A stretch of 64,000 nucleotides of DNA from Owenia fusiformis (taxonomy: Eukaryota; Annelida; Polychaeta; Sabellida; Oweniidae): the NCBI GenBank assembly GCA_903813345.2, contig CAIIXF020000010.1:9232349-9296348 (forward strand), given 5' to 3'. Below are positions 9,881 through 24,760 of this stretch, one piece after another; position 1 is the stretch's first letter; each line of letters opens with the position of its first letter. The notes under the pieces were generated by a model that saw nothing but the letters and a program-made list of their open reading frames with translations, was not told the DNA's origin and did not search any database. The position numbers were made by a program, and so were the translations under genes.

Positions 9881-12800
9881 ACTGGCTCCCATTTTATATT
9901 CAATACTTCAATTTGAAAATTGTCGGATTGAGGTTAAAATTTTGCAAAGATTATCCCGAGGAATTTTAAATCTAAATGAGAAATTACAAATATAAGAACG
10001 AATAACCGCTTGTCAAAAGTTGCGATGGCGTCTTCAGTCCTCTTTTTCATTCATACCAATTTTTGAATTAATAAATGTAATGAATTAACTGCGACAAATC
10101 CGTTGGCATATATTATCTGAAATTCCCACGAATTCCATTACAGTGAGTCCCGTCACCTCTATGACAGCGAACCAGAAATGCACCTGCCTTATAACAAGAT
10201 TTGCCGTAACCATCTTGACAGATTACCAAGATCATCTGCTTAGCTATCTCCAACACTTTCCCACACTTTGCTGACCCGAGCAACATGATTCATTAAATCA
10301 GAAGAATAGAGGAATTACCACATTTGGTATAATTAGTGCTCTATTTTTTAGCACTTGTCCGTTGGGACCAGAAGGATTCGGTAGGTAAAGCAAAGATTTG
10401 AATTTGACGTCAGAGCTCTTTGCGTTTCCCACGGTTTGGCTTGTGAAGAGACCATCTGCTTATCCCTTGTCCAGACAGATCATTCAGACATATTATATAG
10501 AAAACCGATAGCCCTAGTTTTAATTCAATAACTATTTTTTATCCATAAATTGATCATAAACCTTTAATGGATTTGCAAACTTTAAACAATCTCGTTTCAT
10601 CAGTGTGACAGTTGACAAAAAGAGAAAAGACAGATTGAACAGGGAAACATAAAAAAGCCATATTATTATAACTTTGTCTCTCGATATAATATTTTCAATT
10701 GAAATCAAGTAATCTCATACAGAGGACGATGTTATCAAAATAAGGTTTAATATTACTTTTGAAATGATATCCTTGCATTGTTTCTAAATTTGAATATAAT
10801 TGTATTTAGCCATCACTGCATATGAGATCAAATACTCTTTAGTCTAGAGATCGATGTTTATCAAGTCGGTATAATAAATGTGTCCAGTTCTTATCTGAGC
10901 AGGTGTGGGCGTTTTTAGTCCATAATGGCAATTACCAGACATTCACAATGTCTAATCATCTTTTTGCACAAAATGATGTTTTAATAATCACTTTAAAAGC
11001 TTTACATCTCGTTTTTATGTAGTCAATTATAAAATTCTTTTATAATACAGTTCAATAGAGACCTAAAACGCATTCGTCTTGACCCAGTTATAAATATTTT
11101 AAAAGCCCTAGAATTAATGAATTAATGACAATGCAACTTTTTATTGAATTCTTAATGAGCTCTATTGCTGGGTTTGCAATTAAGTTTTTATTTTGTAAAA
11201 AGGAATTGATTTTGTATAGAATTCTATGTATCCATGGTCTTTTGTTATAAAACCGCTGGCCAGTGGAGTGTTTGTATATGGTCTTAAGACGCGTGTCTGC
11301 CTTTAGAATTCTCTTCGAGGCACGTGCAGCATTTTATCCATTTCCGTCTGGGTGCCTCATTGAAGTCATTTAATATGACGAGGGATGAGCATTTTGCACT
11401 ATAACGGGCTTAATATGGAGCATGATGCTAAACGAGGACACCCTGTGCATTTGTTTGTTAGGGTTTTCCCCCGAATTGCCCCCTTTAATGGATATTTTCT
11501 TCCCTGATTTTAAAATAACTCACGAGGAGAGACTGCATTCCTCTCATATAATTTTACAAATGACCATCGTTAAATTCATAACAATATGTGATATCTGGAT
11601 CTTAACCCGCATCATCCTACCATTCATCGAACAATGGTTCTGTTGAATGAACTATAAATTACACTCAGGCTAGTGACAGGTAATATAACGCAGTGATAAA
11701 TCACATTGACCATTATCAATAATTAAAGGTGGTGAAATTTTCTATTATCTTTCACATAATTAAAATCATGATTATATAAATCCATAATTTTACATAATAC
11801 CTACAAGAGGTGCATTTAAGACTTTGTCATTAATTTCTTTGTGATATATGACACACCCCCTTCTTTTTCATCAGTCTCGAGCTCCTAATTAAAATCCATA
11901 TTCAACAAGGAGTGAATTACAACATATTACATGAGCACCCCTTATGCAGGGGTGTAACGTTCGTTCGTGATCAGAAGTTAATATACTAATACCTCTTGGA
12001 TATTATGGATCATTATGCAAACATTTATGTGGATATACTTTTAAAGAAATAATGCCCGAAGAAAAAACATGAAAGGACGTTTTGGTTATAATAAATTCAA
12101 CACAATGTGAATTTGCACATTTAAATAATGGATTACTACAAATGAAACGAGGAAAATGAGGCGAATAGTGAATGTAAATTAGAATATAATATGATGATAT
12201 GCACGCTGGAAACTAACCGAATATTAGTAAAATTGAATAAATAAATGCATATCTTAATTGCTGATGGTGTTTCATCACATATGCTTCAAGCAAGTGTCGT
12301 ATATTATGCATGCGTTCAGTTGTTTTTTCTGCTACTAGTGTTCGTCTCACACCTGATGAATACGGGATGAAATAAATCAAAAAACGCAAGACAGACCTAA
12401 TTATAGGTCTCGAGCGTTTTATATGAGCGCATATACATAAAACAGACTAAAACGTGTACTTTTGCATATAGCCCTTAAGCTATAATGCAAAATATATTAG
12501 GAAATATGCATTGAGAATGTCATAGGTAATAGTACTAGTTTTGACTATGAAATGAAACATCTCCCCTCTCATTCGAATGGAGGAGACAACATCCATATAC
12601 ATTAAAACATATGTTTTTAAACAGGGTCTCTTTATGTCTGAGTTTTTTTTATAAATAATCTTCAAAATAACCTAAAAAGAAATTATCACGTGATTTGTAC
12701 AAAGTTCTTCTGAGGACAACTTTCCCACGGTTTAGCAGACGATAATTTGCGAACAGATGGCGGGAAAAAGAAGATTGAAGATTATTGAGATTCATAAATT

Positions 12801-15800
12801 CCTATTGAGATCTGTGATCTGTAGCTTGTTAGTCAAGTATACAAAAGGTCTCTTGAGTGGATGACATCAGGCATTGAAGACTAACAATATGATGAATCCG
12901 GGGGCTTTTTAATTTTTAGCCCCAAACTGACCCCGACTGTCCTTTTGGCTGGTCGTAAATACCGCCACTTCCCGGAACGATAATCACCCGACATGTCATA
13001 AATAATTAAGCCCACTAATGGGGATAATCCATTTATATTGTCACCAAAAAGTAAATATATTCAAAGTGGACATAGGAAAGCTCGAGGAGATGCACGGATA
13101 AGGAGTGAAGCAGAGAAAAATTCAAAATATGCTTTCCAAAGAAATATTGCAGATAAAGAAGAACTTTGTATTGGTAAGTGAGCATTAATTGTTTAATTAT
13201 GATTCAATGAGTAACATTTTTGCATGCATATATCCTGATGTATTTAAGAACTACTATACTATGTACTAACTAGTAACCATGAAATGCAGAATTGAAACAG
13301 TTCAAACATACCATTATGACACATTAGAGGATTACATTTTGTTGTGGGTACTTCTGCCAAAATAATCCACTAAATTAAAACAGCATATATTTTAAAAAAT
13401 AATATACATATTTTGAAAAGAAATAGAGGTTTTGAGAATGAAATATAATAATTCTCTGAAAATGATTCAATGAAAAAGTAGTTTTTCCTTTAAATCACTC
13501 AGTTACTCAATTAGGCTGGAAATCGATAGCAGAAGTGATTACCGAGGTACCTTAAGAATGACCTTGATTTTTATGGATCCAAAATAAAATTTCTAGCAAA
13601 ATCAAATAATTTCTGCCTTGAGACATACTTTGAAAAGTGGGGCAAAAGTGATGGTATATGTATAATATGTAATCTTAGGTTGAGAGATACTCACACATAT
13701 TAATTGTGTGTCCCCATTTTGCCAAAGCCAAGTCCAACTTTTACAACGAATGTAGAGAAATATGTTTCTCCCATTTTAAGTAGTAGTTTATTGTCTTCGA
13801 ACATTCATGATTAGTTAATTACACTACTTGGCGATTCGGTTTTTATGAAATGAGGGCATGACATTTTTATATGTTTGACAAATATGTGAAGATGGTTTTA
13901 GCAACACCAATTAGCAACACTTTTTAGCCCTAGAAAATCGTAGTATTTTATGTAAACATTTTTAGTGCTCATAAAATACATATGTCGATTACAAATACTG
14001 ACGCACATAATAAAAGTTTACCGCTGTTATAAAAGCGTATGTCAAAATAAATAGATAAAAAATAAAATAACATTACTCAAAACTTCGGTCACTGCTTCAA
14101 TTGTCATCGTTACTGTGTATGATTTTTCAGTAGCTCGAGGAGCAATATTTTTAGAAAACCTTTGAGAAAAAGTCAAAAGTCAGAAATTCAATTTGTGGTT
14201 ACAAAGGATGAACCTACATTGGATACTTTTATCCTAAACAGTCCCCCAAAATAATAACCGCATTTTAATAGCACTTTAAACAAGCAAACCAAATAATGCA
14301 TATAAAGTCTTCACAGACCGTACCATATTTACCAATCTAATAGATGGTAATAATACAAAGTGATAATATATAATCGACAAGAAAATTACTCAAAGTGCTC
14401 ATTTAAAACATTTATCATCTTTAACAGTAAGTTTTAACTGAAGATGATTTAAAAACGAAGCGTTGCGTAATATGCCATCTATTTTGCATTGTCAAATGTT
14501 CTGGGATATTTATTATGATGTAATGTGCTACCATCTATGTGATGTAGCGACGTAACTTACCATACCTCGTCAAAAAATGCAATTTATATCTAATGATTTA
14601 ACAAAATATTATTTGTACAAAACGAATTCAGATAAACATGAATCATTAATACAAAATGGGAATGAAAAGATGAAATTGTTATGGCTAATCCTTTCCTACT
14701 TATTGTACAGCATAGATGCTCATAAAACTATTACAACTACTATCTTCAAATTTTGACCATATAAAAAACAAATAATTTGACATACTACCTAAAATGTTAA
14801 CTGGAATAATTCTCAAATTATTGTTATTGGACATTTAATTAAATGTTTCAAATTTCCCGACAGAATAAATTGAAATAAACAAACTTTATTTACAAAATAA
14901 TTTATAACAGCTTTTGAATTGTTTTAAATCAGAAAATATGGACCATACACGAAGTAAAATGGATGAAATCACGATTTTCAAATTGGCACTTTCAAAAATA
15001 CGAACTGTAAAATGTTTTTCCTTATCACCATTGGGAAAGGTTTATTTTAATTTTGCAGGATTTTTGTTCGATAAAATCTATCAAAAATTATTATATTATC
15101 TCCGAGATCTATTATATGCTTTTTTAATTTATTCTTATATTTTATATATTATATATATTAGCAGGATATAATAAGTAAAAAATAATAATTAAATATTTCT
15201 ATTAAATAAGGTATTTAATGCCGTACGTACAATTAGTAGATATATACACCACTGCATAACAACATATTTATTTTGCTAGAAATATTGCTTGTATATCCAA
15301 CTATACATATAACTATACTAAATATCCTATGTGTATTTGTCCACATATATTTTATATGATTCGTGTAAGTGAAAGAAATGCACATTTAGTTTATGAGGCC
15401 GAGGATGTTTTATTGTGCGGAGAAACGGAATTGTATACCTTATCTTACATTATCTATAAAGACTATAACGTATAGTTTTATAGTTGGAAGATAACAACTT
15501 GCTTATTTACACAAAATATACTTCGTTTTCAAATGTAAATGATTTCACAGTATCGGCAACATACGTGCTTTGGACGCAAAATATCGGGCTGTGTCAACAA
15601 AATGTCGACAAAACAACCAACATTTACTATTTTAACAAAAGTATTGTTTAGCAAAAAGATGTATGTATATCTCAGTTATAGTGACAAGACCAAGTCTACT
15701 TTTGGTATCAAAACAAAACTCTGTTTATTCTCAAAAATACTTCGATTTCTAATTAACGAAACATTTTTCACATTTATTTGAGAAATTTTCGCAACAAATC

Positions 15801-18800
15801 AAGATGTTAAGTGGGAAAATAAATTGACTGGTTATACCTAGTATTTTCAATGATTCTCGATATACATTTACCCAGGATCTTGTTGAGATTCTAACTTTCA
15901 CAGGACTTCTATTTTCGTTATTTTTTGAATACTTACTTACTAAATTTTGCAAAGGATTGCTGCATTGAATAGTTTCTTCTAAGGATTAAGTACAACGAAA
16001 TTTATCATAAAAATAACGTGCTTTATTATTTCGTAAAATAGGACTAAAATATGCTCATATTTTCATAGACATTATATGTATTGTGCAATATCAAACCATA
16101 GCAAACACAATATAAACACAAAAGGGGTGTAGTTCCTATAATATTGCATAAAATGTTGAGAAGATATTGTATCAAATAAACGTTTGCAAGATTAACGTAT
16201 TTAGGCCATGGTATTTGTTTATTTGTACCTCTTCTGTTTTTTTATAAAGTACATTTGATTCGTGGATCTCCATAAAACGGTTAAACAGACATAAATGTGT
16301 TATAAAATGTAAAACTATTTCGTGTAGTTGTTTATTTTAAACGGCGAACGGATGATATTTCGTTTCGACATTTCCATTACTTGCCACTAAAACCAAGCGC
16401 ATATTATACTATTTAAGATTTATATTGATAAATTAAAAATAAATAGCAACATGAATCTACCTCAAAATGCTCCATCATATGTGTTGATATTGATATCAAT
16501 GACGCAATATTTAAACAAAGAGTGCTTTGTAGTACGATATCTTCTCGCTAGGTGGGGTAATGGTAATTGGCTGATTGTGGGTTGGCTCATGTTATTAATT
16601 GCACATGTATTGATCCTCTCAGTGCCCAGACTATCATATGCTACACTCCGGTCAGTTCTTGTCCATTATAATAATTTATATAACCTCTCTCCACAGTCAT
16701 TTGCTATGCCAGACAAAAGTAATATAGAAAAAAATTACACCGTTTTCTGCTCTTGTTCGTATTTTCTATCGAGATCAATAGATCAATAGTACGTGCGATA
16801 CTAACCTATAAAAGGTCTCCGATTATTCACACTTTAAACTATTACCTTATTTGATGAGGTTTATTTATTATATTTATTGCAACATTCGACCATTACGTTT
16901 AACTGTGGCTGATAAGTTATGCAGAGATAGCCGCCATATTTGGTGTCTGAGCTGAGTTGTACTATAAACATCTTTCTATTCAGTGTGAGTTTCATATGAA
17001 TCTTAAATAACAAATAAACAACTCCTGAAACGGTTTGATTGTAAACAGTAATCCTTTCAAAGTATCATCGTTTGAGAATCAATAGTTTATCATTTCTCTG
17101 GCCATATATAAATTATTTGGAATAAAAATGATTGAAATCATTGGTTGCTTAATTGTCAGACAAAATAGGATACGAAACCCTTAAAATTACAAAACCCAAA
17201 ATTAAGGAAATAATACACTAAACATTATATTGTATATTATTTGTAGTACTATTTTATGCTGTGGACATCACAAAATATATACAAGTTTAATACATACTGC
17301 AATTGAAACGTTTACACGTGTTTTTCAATCTTCAGAATGTAATACAATGCTTATTCACTTTGAGTTTTCTACGGAATAACGCCCTTTTTGCTTTAATTAT
17401 TTTTTATTTAGGATGATTTGTGATTCTCGAATGAGATCTTAACATCACATGGCAGTTGTTTTATGCAGTGTTTTTACGGGTTGGTGGATTGTTTATTGAA
17501 TAATTTTTTCTTTATTTCGCTGTGTTTTTATATTATTCAAAATACATTGTTCTGTACATTATATTTTTGTATATATTCGACCAGTCCATTGGAAAAATGC
17601 TCCGGGTCTCAAAAAGGCCTGGAATTATGTACATATGAATCATGGACTGCAGTCTAAGTCAATCAGGCCAACTAATATATACGACCTTTACACAAGAATA
17701 CCCCTTGGCATGTCTTATTGAAGTCCATTCGCTTAAAAAGACGTGTCGTATGTAAAATAAAATACTGCACATACACAATAAATCATATTTACATACGATG
17801 ACAATGAATTCATTCCTGGTCATGAAATTATGCCCATAATGGCGTGCATACTCCGCAATGAAACTGATAACGTTTGACCACATATGCAAGGGAATGCATC
17901 TTCTATAGCAGCTCCAGCTTAGGCATATTATCGAAGTCAGTTCGAAATGCCACAACCATAATCTTGAATCTAGATTTTTGTCTGTCATCGGGCTATAGAT
18001 CGTAGACCCTGGGGTATGATTGGCACATTGATTTTGCTGAACATCAGAGGATGCATTATAAATAAAGAAACACCCACATGCCCAAAGGTACCTTATACAA
18101 CCCTCGAATTGAACATTTAATATTCTTTATGGCTCTATTCAATAAAACAATAAATTAACACTGATTTTAATGAAAAGTTTACAATTTAATGTTTTCATAA
18201 GACATTTAACACCTCAAGTATCAGTCGGCAATTGCTTTATGTGGTAGACCAATATCGACCTGAAAAATAAACGTCCTGGTTTTCTGCTCTCAAAACGTCA
18301 ACATATACAATGTTTAAATTCTTCATAGAAATCTTAATTTGTTGTAACTATTATAACTATTTTCCCATTGATATGTATTTTAAGAATGTATTTCATATAT
18401 TTACTGTGCCTACATAAACTTCCACATTTTGTACAATTATAAATGCTTTATGTTTTTTATATTGTAATATTTTTCTTTATAAAAAGTCAGTAGATATAGT
18501 ATTTGTTTTATAAACTGTACAATATGGGGCCAGAAAAATTGTTTAAAACCTTATGTTCACTCAGTTATCTCCCTATCTTAACCTTTATGTATTGACATCG
18601 GCAATACGTTTATGTCCAAATTTTTAATATGAAAATTGTCACATTCTGTTTTTGGTCTAATCTAGTAATAACTATGATATATTTTAGAGGAACGCGCTCA
18701 TCTAAGGAGCGTGTTGTCTGAGTGCCCTGTGTTGTCTTAGAATATATTAAATATATTTGTATAAACCTTAATGGCCTTTGTATAAGCTGATCACTTAAGT

Positions 18801-21800
18801 CTATGAAGCACAAGGCAAAAAACTATGTCATATAGGAATTGGTGCACTATATATAAGGCAGACACAGTAGACAATGCTGTAATAAGTGAATGTTAATACA
18901 TTTTCAACATTGATTTAAATGTTTATATGATGGTTTTGTAACTTCTTGTGGTCACTTTTGTTCTTAGAATTTTTTGTGGCTACATATGTCCTTATAATAG
19001 TCTCTTATAAATTCCTATTGGGTTTTTGTGTCAACCACTGGACATTCATATTGTATTCTTTCATAGGATGTTTAAAATACCTGTCACCTTTTAAAGTAAA
19101 TTAATATCTAGATCAGGTTCTTAGTAAATATGCTTTTTTATTCAAATCACGTTTGGACCTAGACAATCTCGTGGCCGTCCCTCACTTCTATGTTTAAAGG
19201 CAAAAACTGGTATATGAAACTAGAATACAGGTAGATATATTCATCAAACACACAACGAGACATTAGTGAAATTAGAGATATATAGATACATAATACCATA
19301 AAATTGTATTCAACAATATTGTCCCGGTTACTTGTTTTTAATGCCTAAACGTTGGATGATCGCATAACATTGCATACTGCTTTAAAGTACATCCAATTCA
19401 TACATTGATTTATACCAATTTTCCATTTTCTACGAACCATCCCAAATCTGTTATAGCAAACAACTGATCATTGCTTGTAAAAACCATCTATTAGCATAAT
19501 CTAGTCACCTTTTTCATATTTGATTTTGGCGGGATTTTGTATCAACCAATACCAGAATCGATCAATGTATGAATATGTATGGTTTACATAAAATGATGAC
19601 GTACAGTTATGCGGATGGAGAGTTTCAGGGCGTAATGTCACCGATAAATGGTATCTTAAGCTCTCATGTGCATGAATCTTGGACTACGAAGGTATGTGGA
19701 TGTTTCTAGCTTTAAAATTGTAAGGATATATAACAAGATGTTAACGGGAGAGAAGCTAACAATAGCAGGTTTGTATTATGCGTCATTTTTTATCCTCTTT
19801 GTATGCTATATGATTCAACCGGTTATTTCATTCATAAATACCGTTGACATTATTCATTAAATGGTAGAAAAAACTCTATCGAGGAACAAAAGGGATCAGC
19901 TTGCCTCATGCACGGCTGCTATCATGTAAAGGAACCGATGTAAAATTATTTGTGTTCTTCTCAGAGAAAAAACTCCATCAAAGCATCGTTTTCAAAGGAA
20001 ATTGCTTCATATGTAACGATTGAACGTCAACATGTGTGATACATATAATAATATAAACAATTTATCAACAACAATATCATCTGTAAAGCATCTCCTTTGG
20101 TATATTTTGCTATCCGTTTGGCATCGATCTTCATCGATTATTAATTTCTCATTAGTACAGTATATTATGTATGTTGTTATAATGGTCAGCTTACGAGTTA
20201 CGACATTTTTATTTAGTTTGAAGCGACCCTTAACCATCTAAATATATTTTTAAATAATACATCTGAATTGATATTTCAATCTGTGGTCGAATAATACAAA
20301 ACACAAAGCCTTTGATATTGATACTGCAAAATTCAAATTTATTTCAAAGCATAAAACATGTTTATTGATGTTTCAAAGCATATGACATTAAATACTTACT
20401 AGTACTGTCCATTAAGAATCACTATATGTCTGCATTCCAAGTATGATTTTAAAGGAACAAATAATTATGAATTTGGAAAGCAAATATTATTTATATTATA
20501 TCAGTGAAATGAATTTATTTTGGCTTAGCAAGCCCATTTATGGTAGTTTAATGCAGGCAGTTGTATTTTGGACCTATTCCTAAGTATTTAGGAACTGCCA
20601 TGAAGTCATGAAATTAACATTTTTATACCTGAATATATCCTAAAAACTTTTGCAGTTGAATCTTGCTTTTTCAATTTCATACTTTCCAAACAAATGCTAG
20701 ATATACAATGGTCAATATGTCTTTATTTATTTCTTAATTCATAGAATGTTAAATCTTCCAGTTTGGGTATCATTTTTAGTTGCTCATTCGATGGTATTGC
20801 CTAGATTCTCCTGAATTCAAATTTATAACATAGTATATCCAATGTGTATATCATGTCCAATGGTTTGTTTTGTCAAACTCTGCATGCTATGTGTTGTTGA
20901 ATTATTTTTTAAAGTCCTTCAATTCATCGTAATTGTGTATTCCTTTTGTTTCTCCGCGAGTCATATATTCTCATCAAAACATTCATAATGTAATCCATCA
21001 TTAGTCATGATTTCCTTTGTCTCGGTAGTGATTTACGTTTGTTTTGTCACAAGGGAAGCGTTCCTTATATCATAAGCTATAGTCCTCTAAGCAAAACAAT
21101 GTGTCTTCGAAAGGTCTCTTCACCGAACACTAGATAGGCAACGCTGTGACAACTACCTCCATTCAATACTTTACAATACTTCATAAACACTTCCTATTTT
21201 AACAGCTGTTTTCAAATCACTTTTTTGTCAGCTCTCCAAAAACCACATTTTTATAAACCAAATCTTAACATGCTCATCTTATGCCAAAGCTCCCCTCTGT
21301 ATACACCATTTCCATAACAATTTAAGTACATCCGGGTTAGTTTCCTTAATTAATGACACATTCGTTTCAACATTGATCATTTGTTGTGTGATGTGCAGAA
21401 CTAAGAACAAATCTTTTCACCTTCTCTGATATTAAAAACATGAAAACGGACATCAGGGTGATGTCATGTAGCGCCAGGTTGAAATAATAGTAGATACTTG
21501 ACCGAAAGACAAATATAATGCTTGTAGAGGTACAGGAATGAGACACATTTCTTTTATCTCTTTCAAAGACGAACTATAGCCAGGTTGTTTCATTTAACTT
21601 GATACAAGGGCGAAATCATGGATAAAAATACGAACAAAACATTTGTGGAAATAGAAGTCAAAAAATGGAGAGACGTTTTATCTTTCTTTTATCACATTGT
21701 GGAGTATTTTAAATGTCAACATGATTGTCTTTTACAAATTTGACATCAATGACCTAACTTGTGTTGATGTATTATTATTATTGTCAGATTATTATAGTGA

Positions 21801-22239
21801 ACAATGAAAAAGAATGCTGTATATTTGTGCTCAACATAAATGTGCTGTTTTTGTTTACTTTTCAAAATCATAACAGTATAATAATAAGACTTTAATGACA
21901 ACCTGTAATTATGTGAAAGACCTACATAATGATACATATTTTTACACGTACTATATAAAATACTAACTATAATGAAGTAATAAAAATGTGCGTATGTTAA
22001 TAGTAAATACAATATATTTTCATATTTTAAAGTCAATAGACTTGAATTACAAATTATCAAATTATGGTGAGATACAGCTTCCATCTACCCTGCGCGGATA
22101 GTTATAAGACGAAGCTCTCTTTTAAGAAGCGAAGTCGAACGAATACAAGTAACATTAGTAATGATGCGTTTAATTAAAAATCAAATGTATTTTAATCTGT
22201 AGCTCTGTATATCGTAATGGATTGAATAATTTTGTATAC
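9881..22239. other. Long gene-free, largely non-repetitive AT-rich region
   Basis: No ORF here has family resemblance, coding-like composition or good splice borders. The first 3 kb (9.9-13.1 kb) is unique sequence, less monotonous than the rest, with many TAATTA/ATTAAT words typical of homeodomain sites, so a regulatory role is possible but unproven. An exon-like donor (TTG|GTAAGTGAG) at 13173 has no identifiable partner. From 13.2 to 22.2 kb the sequence is strongly AT-rich with stops in all frames. Confidence 0.4.
12381..12420. repeat. Short hairpin
   Basis: AAAACGC and GCGTTTT enclose the palindrome AGACCTAATTATAGGTCT, giving a two-part stem within 40 bp. It may be the core of a lost palindromic element; function unknown. 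Confidence 0.5.
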
Positions 22240-22784
22240 AATGCTGTTGTTTGAACATAGTGCAATATGTGGTATATAAGGTTTTGTATATATGTAATAT
22301 AATATAATATAATAATATAATATAATATAATATATGCAATATTTTTGTCTCATTGTGTTTTTTTAAAATATTTTACATGCACTTTTTTGTTTCATTATGT
22401 ATGTGTAAAATATTGTTTGATATGTACTTTTGTTGGTTGATAATTACATACATGTACATGTATGCAGTGTTATCTGTGTTATATGGGCTATTGTTGTTTC
22501 ATTATAGTATATGTGGAATTTATAGTTTTATAGTACATGTTCTGTTGTACCATATTTGGAATGTTTAATTATATTTTTATGCAGCATTGTTGTTTGAAGA
22601 TAGCATACTATTCTAGTATGTGGAATGTCGGTTCAATGCACTTTATGTTGTTTGATTATGGTTTATTTTGAATATATAATTTTATATCCACTATTGTTAT
22701 TTGATAATGGCATAGTGGAATATCAGTTCTATATGCACTACAATTTGATTTTGGTAATCGTATTTGTGGAACATATTATAGGAA

Positions 22785-22920
22785 TATCCTATGGTTTTGA
22801 AAAAATATCATTTATATCCATGAGTGGATATTGATATCTTCATGAGTGAGCGCAGCGAATGAGTGAAGATATCTGTATCCATGAGTGGATATAATTGATA
22901 TTTTTGAAAAACCATAGGAT
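22785..22920. repeat. 136-bp near-perfect palindrome
   Basis: ATCCTATGGTTTTGAAAAAA at the left pairs with the complement ending at 22920. The ~60-bp arms continue through TATATCCATGAGTGGATAT and GATATCTTCA. The loop is GAGTGAGCGCAGCGAATGAG, itself partly symmetrical. It abuts the 3' end of the LINE. It may be a foldback MITE or a recombination product. Confidence 0.8.
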
Positions 22921-22929
22921 TGTCCGTTT

Positions 22930-23830
22930 ATCCCTTTTTTTTTTTCTTTTTTTTTTTTATTAATATTCATTATTTATTTCTCACACTATAAATTTACATA
23001 CATGTGCATACATTGGTGATAGTAAAGACAATATGATAATATAGAGTTAAGGCACATAACAGTTACATGATCTCATTTCGAATAAAAAGCAATAAAGATA
23101 CACAGTACAGACAGCAAAAATAATAAAATAATAAAATACAGGTTTGTGCAACGATACATTGTTGTAATTAAAATGGTATGTCTAATTTATTCAGTATTGA
23201 GTTCCATTTCCCGATAAAAAGTTGCCGGTTTTTGTTTTCTGTAGATATTTTTAATTCATCTTTAATTTTGTTTCTTAAAGTATTTTTAAAACCGTTCACA
23301 CTAATGTCGTAGTTTCCAATTTTGGAGTTGTGAATGTAGTTTTTCGCGTATAGCAAACAATAGTTTAGAATTGTATCGCGCTCGTCACGGTTGCCTATTT
23401 TTCCTAATAATATATCCCGGTCTCTCAAAAGTATATTGTCAAATAGGACAGATATTTCATTCCAAAAGTTCGCGACTGTCGCGCATTCTATATAGAAGTG
23501 TTGGGTGTCTTCTACTGCACCACGATTGCATTTATCACATAGATTAGACTCTTTAATTTTTCTGTTGAACAGAAATAAGTTACAAGGGGTGAGGTTAAGT
23601 AGTAGTTTGTATTGGAAACTTTGGATCTTTGGCTCTCGCGCAACTTGAAAAGGTAGTCTAAAAATAGATTTCCACTCTTGTTCTGTCAGGTCAAATTTTT
23701 CATTGAAATATCGTTTTCCTACGGGTTCCTTAAATTTGTTTTGTACGATGTGCCAATATATTCTTTTGGTACTAATATGTTTGATATTTATCCCATGGAA
23801 AATCATCATCAGCGGAAAAAGTTGAAAAAT
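22930..23830 (-). mobile_element. 5'-truncated non-LTR retrotransposon (LINE), 3' end
   Basis: The minus strand carries the end of a LINE ORF2 (23168-23809), then a ~200-bp 3' UTR with AAATAAATAATG, ending in an A-rich tail, visible on the plus strand as a T run with one C at 22938-22964. Upstream truncation is typical of target-primed insertion. It sits inside the satellite between two palindromes. Confidence 0.8.
23168..23809 (-). pseudogene. LINE ORF2 C-terminal fragment with CCHC knuckle
   Basis: 213 codons open to a stop. The segment CDKCNRGAVEDTQHFYIEC has the spacing of the zinc-binding C-terminal domain (zf-RVT) found after the reverse transcriptase in many invertebrate LINEs, followed by a tryptophan-containing FWNEI. 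Upstream residues (LPFQVAREPKIQSFQYKLLLNL) match the thumb/linker style of such elements. The reverse transcriptase itself is missing, so this copy cannot move by itself. Confidence 0.8.
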
Positions 23831-23947
23831 ATAAATTGAGAAAATTTTTGAAAAAATGAAAAAAAATTGAAATTTTTTTTCTAAATTTTTTTTTTGTTTG
23901 AAATTTTATTGAAATATTTTCAAAAAGATTTTTTTTGAAAAAATTCG

Positions 23948-24034
23948 AAACCATCGAATATCACTTTTCAAACCATCGAATATCACTTTTTAAGACGTGA
24001 TATTCGATAGTTTAAAAGTGATATTCGATGGTTT
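23948..24034. repeat. Hairpin made of four copies of a 21-bp word
   Basis: The word AAACCATCGAATATCACTTT occurs twice directly (from ~23948 and ~23970) and twice inverted (to 24034), so the block folds on itself. A further single GTGATATTCGAT lies near 24090. Confidence 0.75.
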
Positions 24035-24760
24035 GTGAATTTTTTGCTAAAATATGATATCTTGATCCACATATCAAATATATCTTCATGTGATATTCGA
24101 TCTATATCCTTGCAACCATGGGATAAAGTTTTATATCTACTATTGTTATTATTTAGCATATGTTGAATATCAGTTGTATATGCAAATTATGTTGTATGAT
24201 TATGGGATATATATGCACTTTTGTTGGTCAATAATAGCATACGTTGAATATCAGTTTTATGTGCACCGTGAATTATTTGATTATGTTATATTTCTATTAT
24301 ATATATGCACTATTTTTGTTGAATATTAGCATACGGGGAACAATATATTTTTTGACTATGGTATATGTGGAAAATATAGTTTATATGCATTATTGTTGCT
24401 GGACAATAGCATACACAATATGTTGCACAATATGTTGTTTAATTATGGGCATAACCATGGTATATATGGAAAAATAGGAAACGTGGAAAAATAGTTCTCT
24501 ATGTACTATGTGCTGTTTATATAGTTTATATGCATTATAAGATTTTGGGTATATGTGTATGTGGAATATCAGTTCTTAATGTAGTATATGTTGTTTGATT
24601 ATGGTATATCTGGAAAATGTATTTTTGTCTGCACTATATCTGTTTGATCATTGCATAGTTCTACAGACTATATTATTTGATCATGGTGTATATGCAAAAT
24701 ATAGTGCACAGTATATATACAATTGGTGTCTAACAATAACATATGTAGACTATGACACCG

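Larger units (their letters stand above)
22240..24760. repeat. Degenerate ~65-70-bp tandem satellite, interrupted
   Basis: The phrases TTGTTTGATTATGG, TATGTGGAATATCAGTT and TATATGCACTATTGTTG recur in order throughout, at roughly 60-75-bp spacing and heavily diverged. The array is split by the hairpin at 22785, the LINE at 22930-23830 and the hairpin at 23948. A short ATAAT microsatellite (22295-22335) opens it. ORFs of 70-80 codons within it are by-products of the repeat. Confidence 0.75.

Noticed and set aside
13080-13172. Possible first exon with ATG CTT TCC AAA and donor GTAAGT
   Set aside because: Only 15 codons and no identifiable next exon; kept as a remark on the region only.
16451-16789. 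112-codon ORF with hydrophobic stretches
   Set aside because: AT-driven composition, no family motif, no splice or promoter signals; chance is likely.
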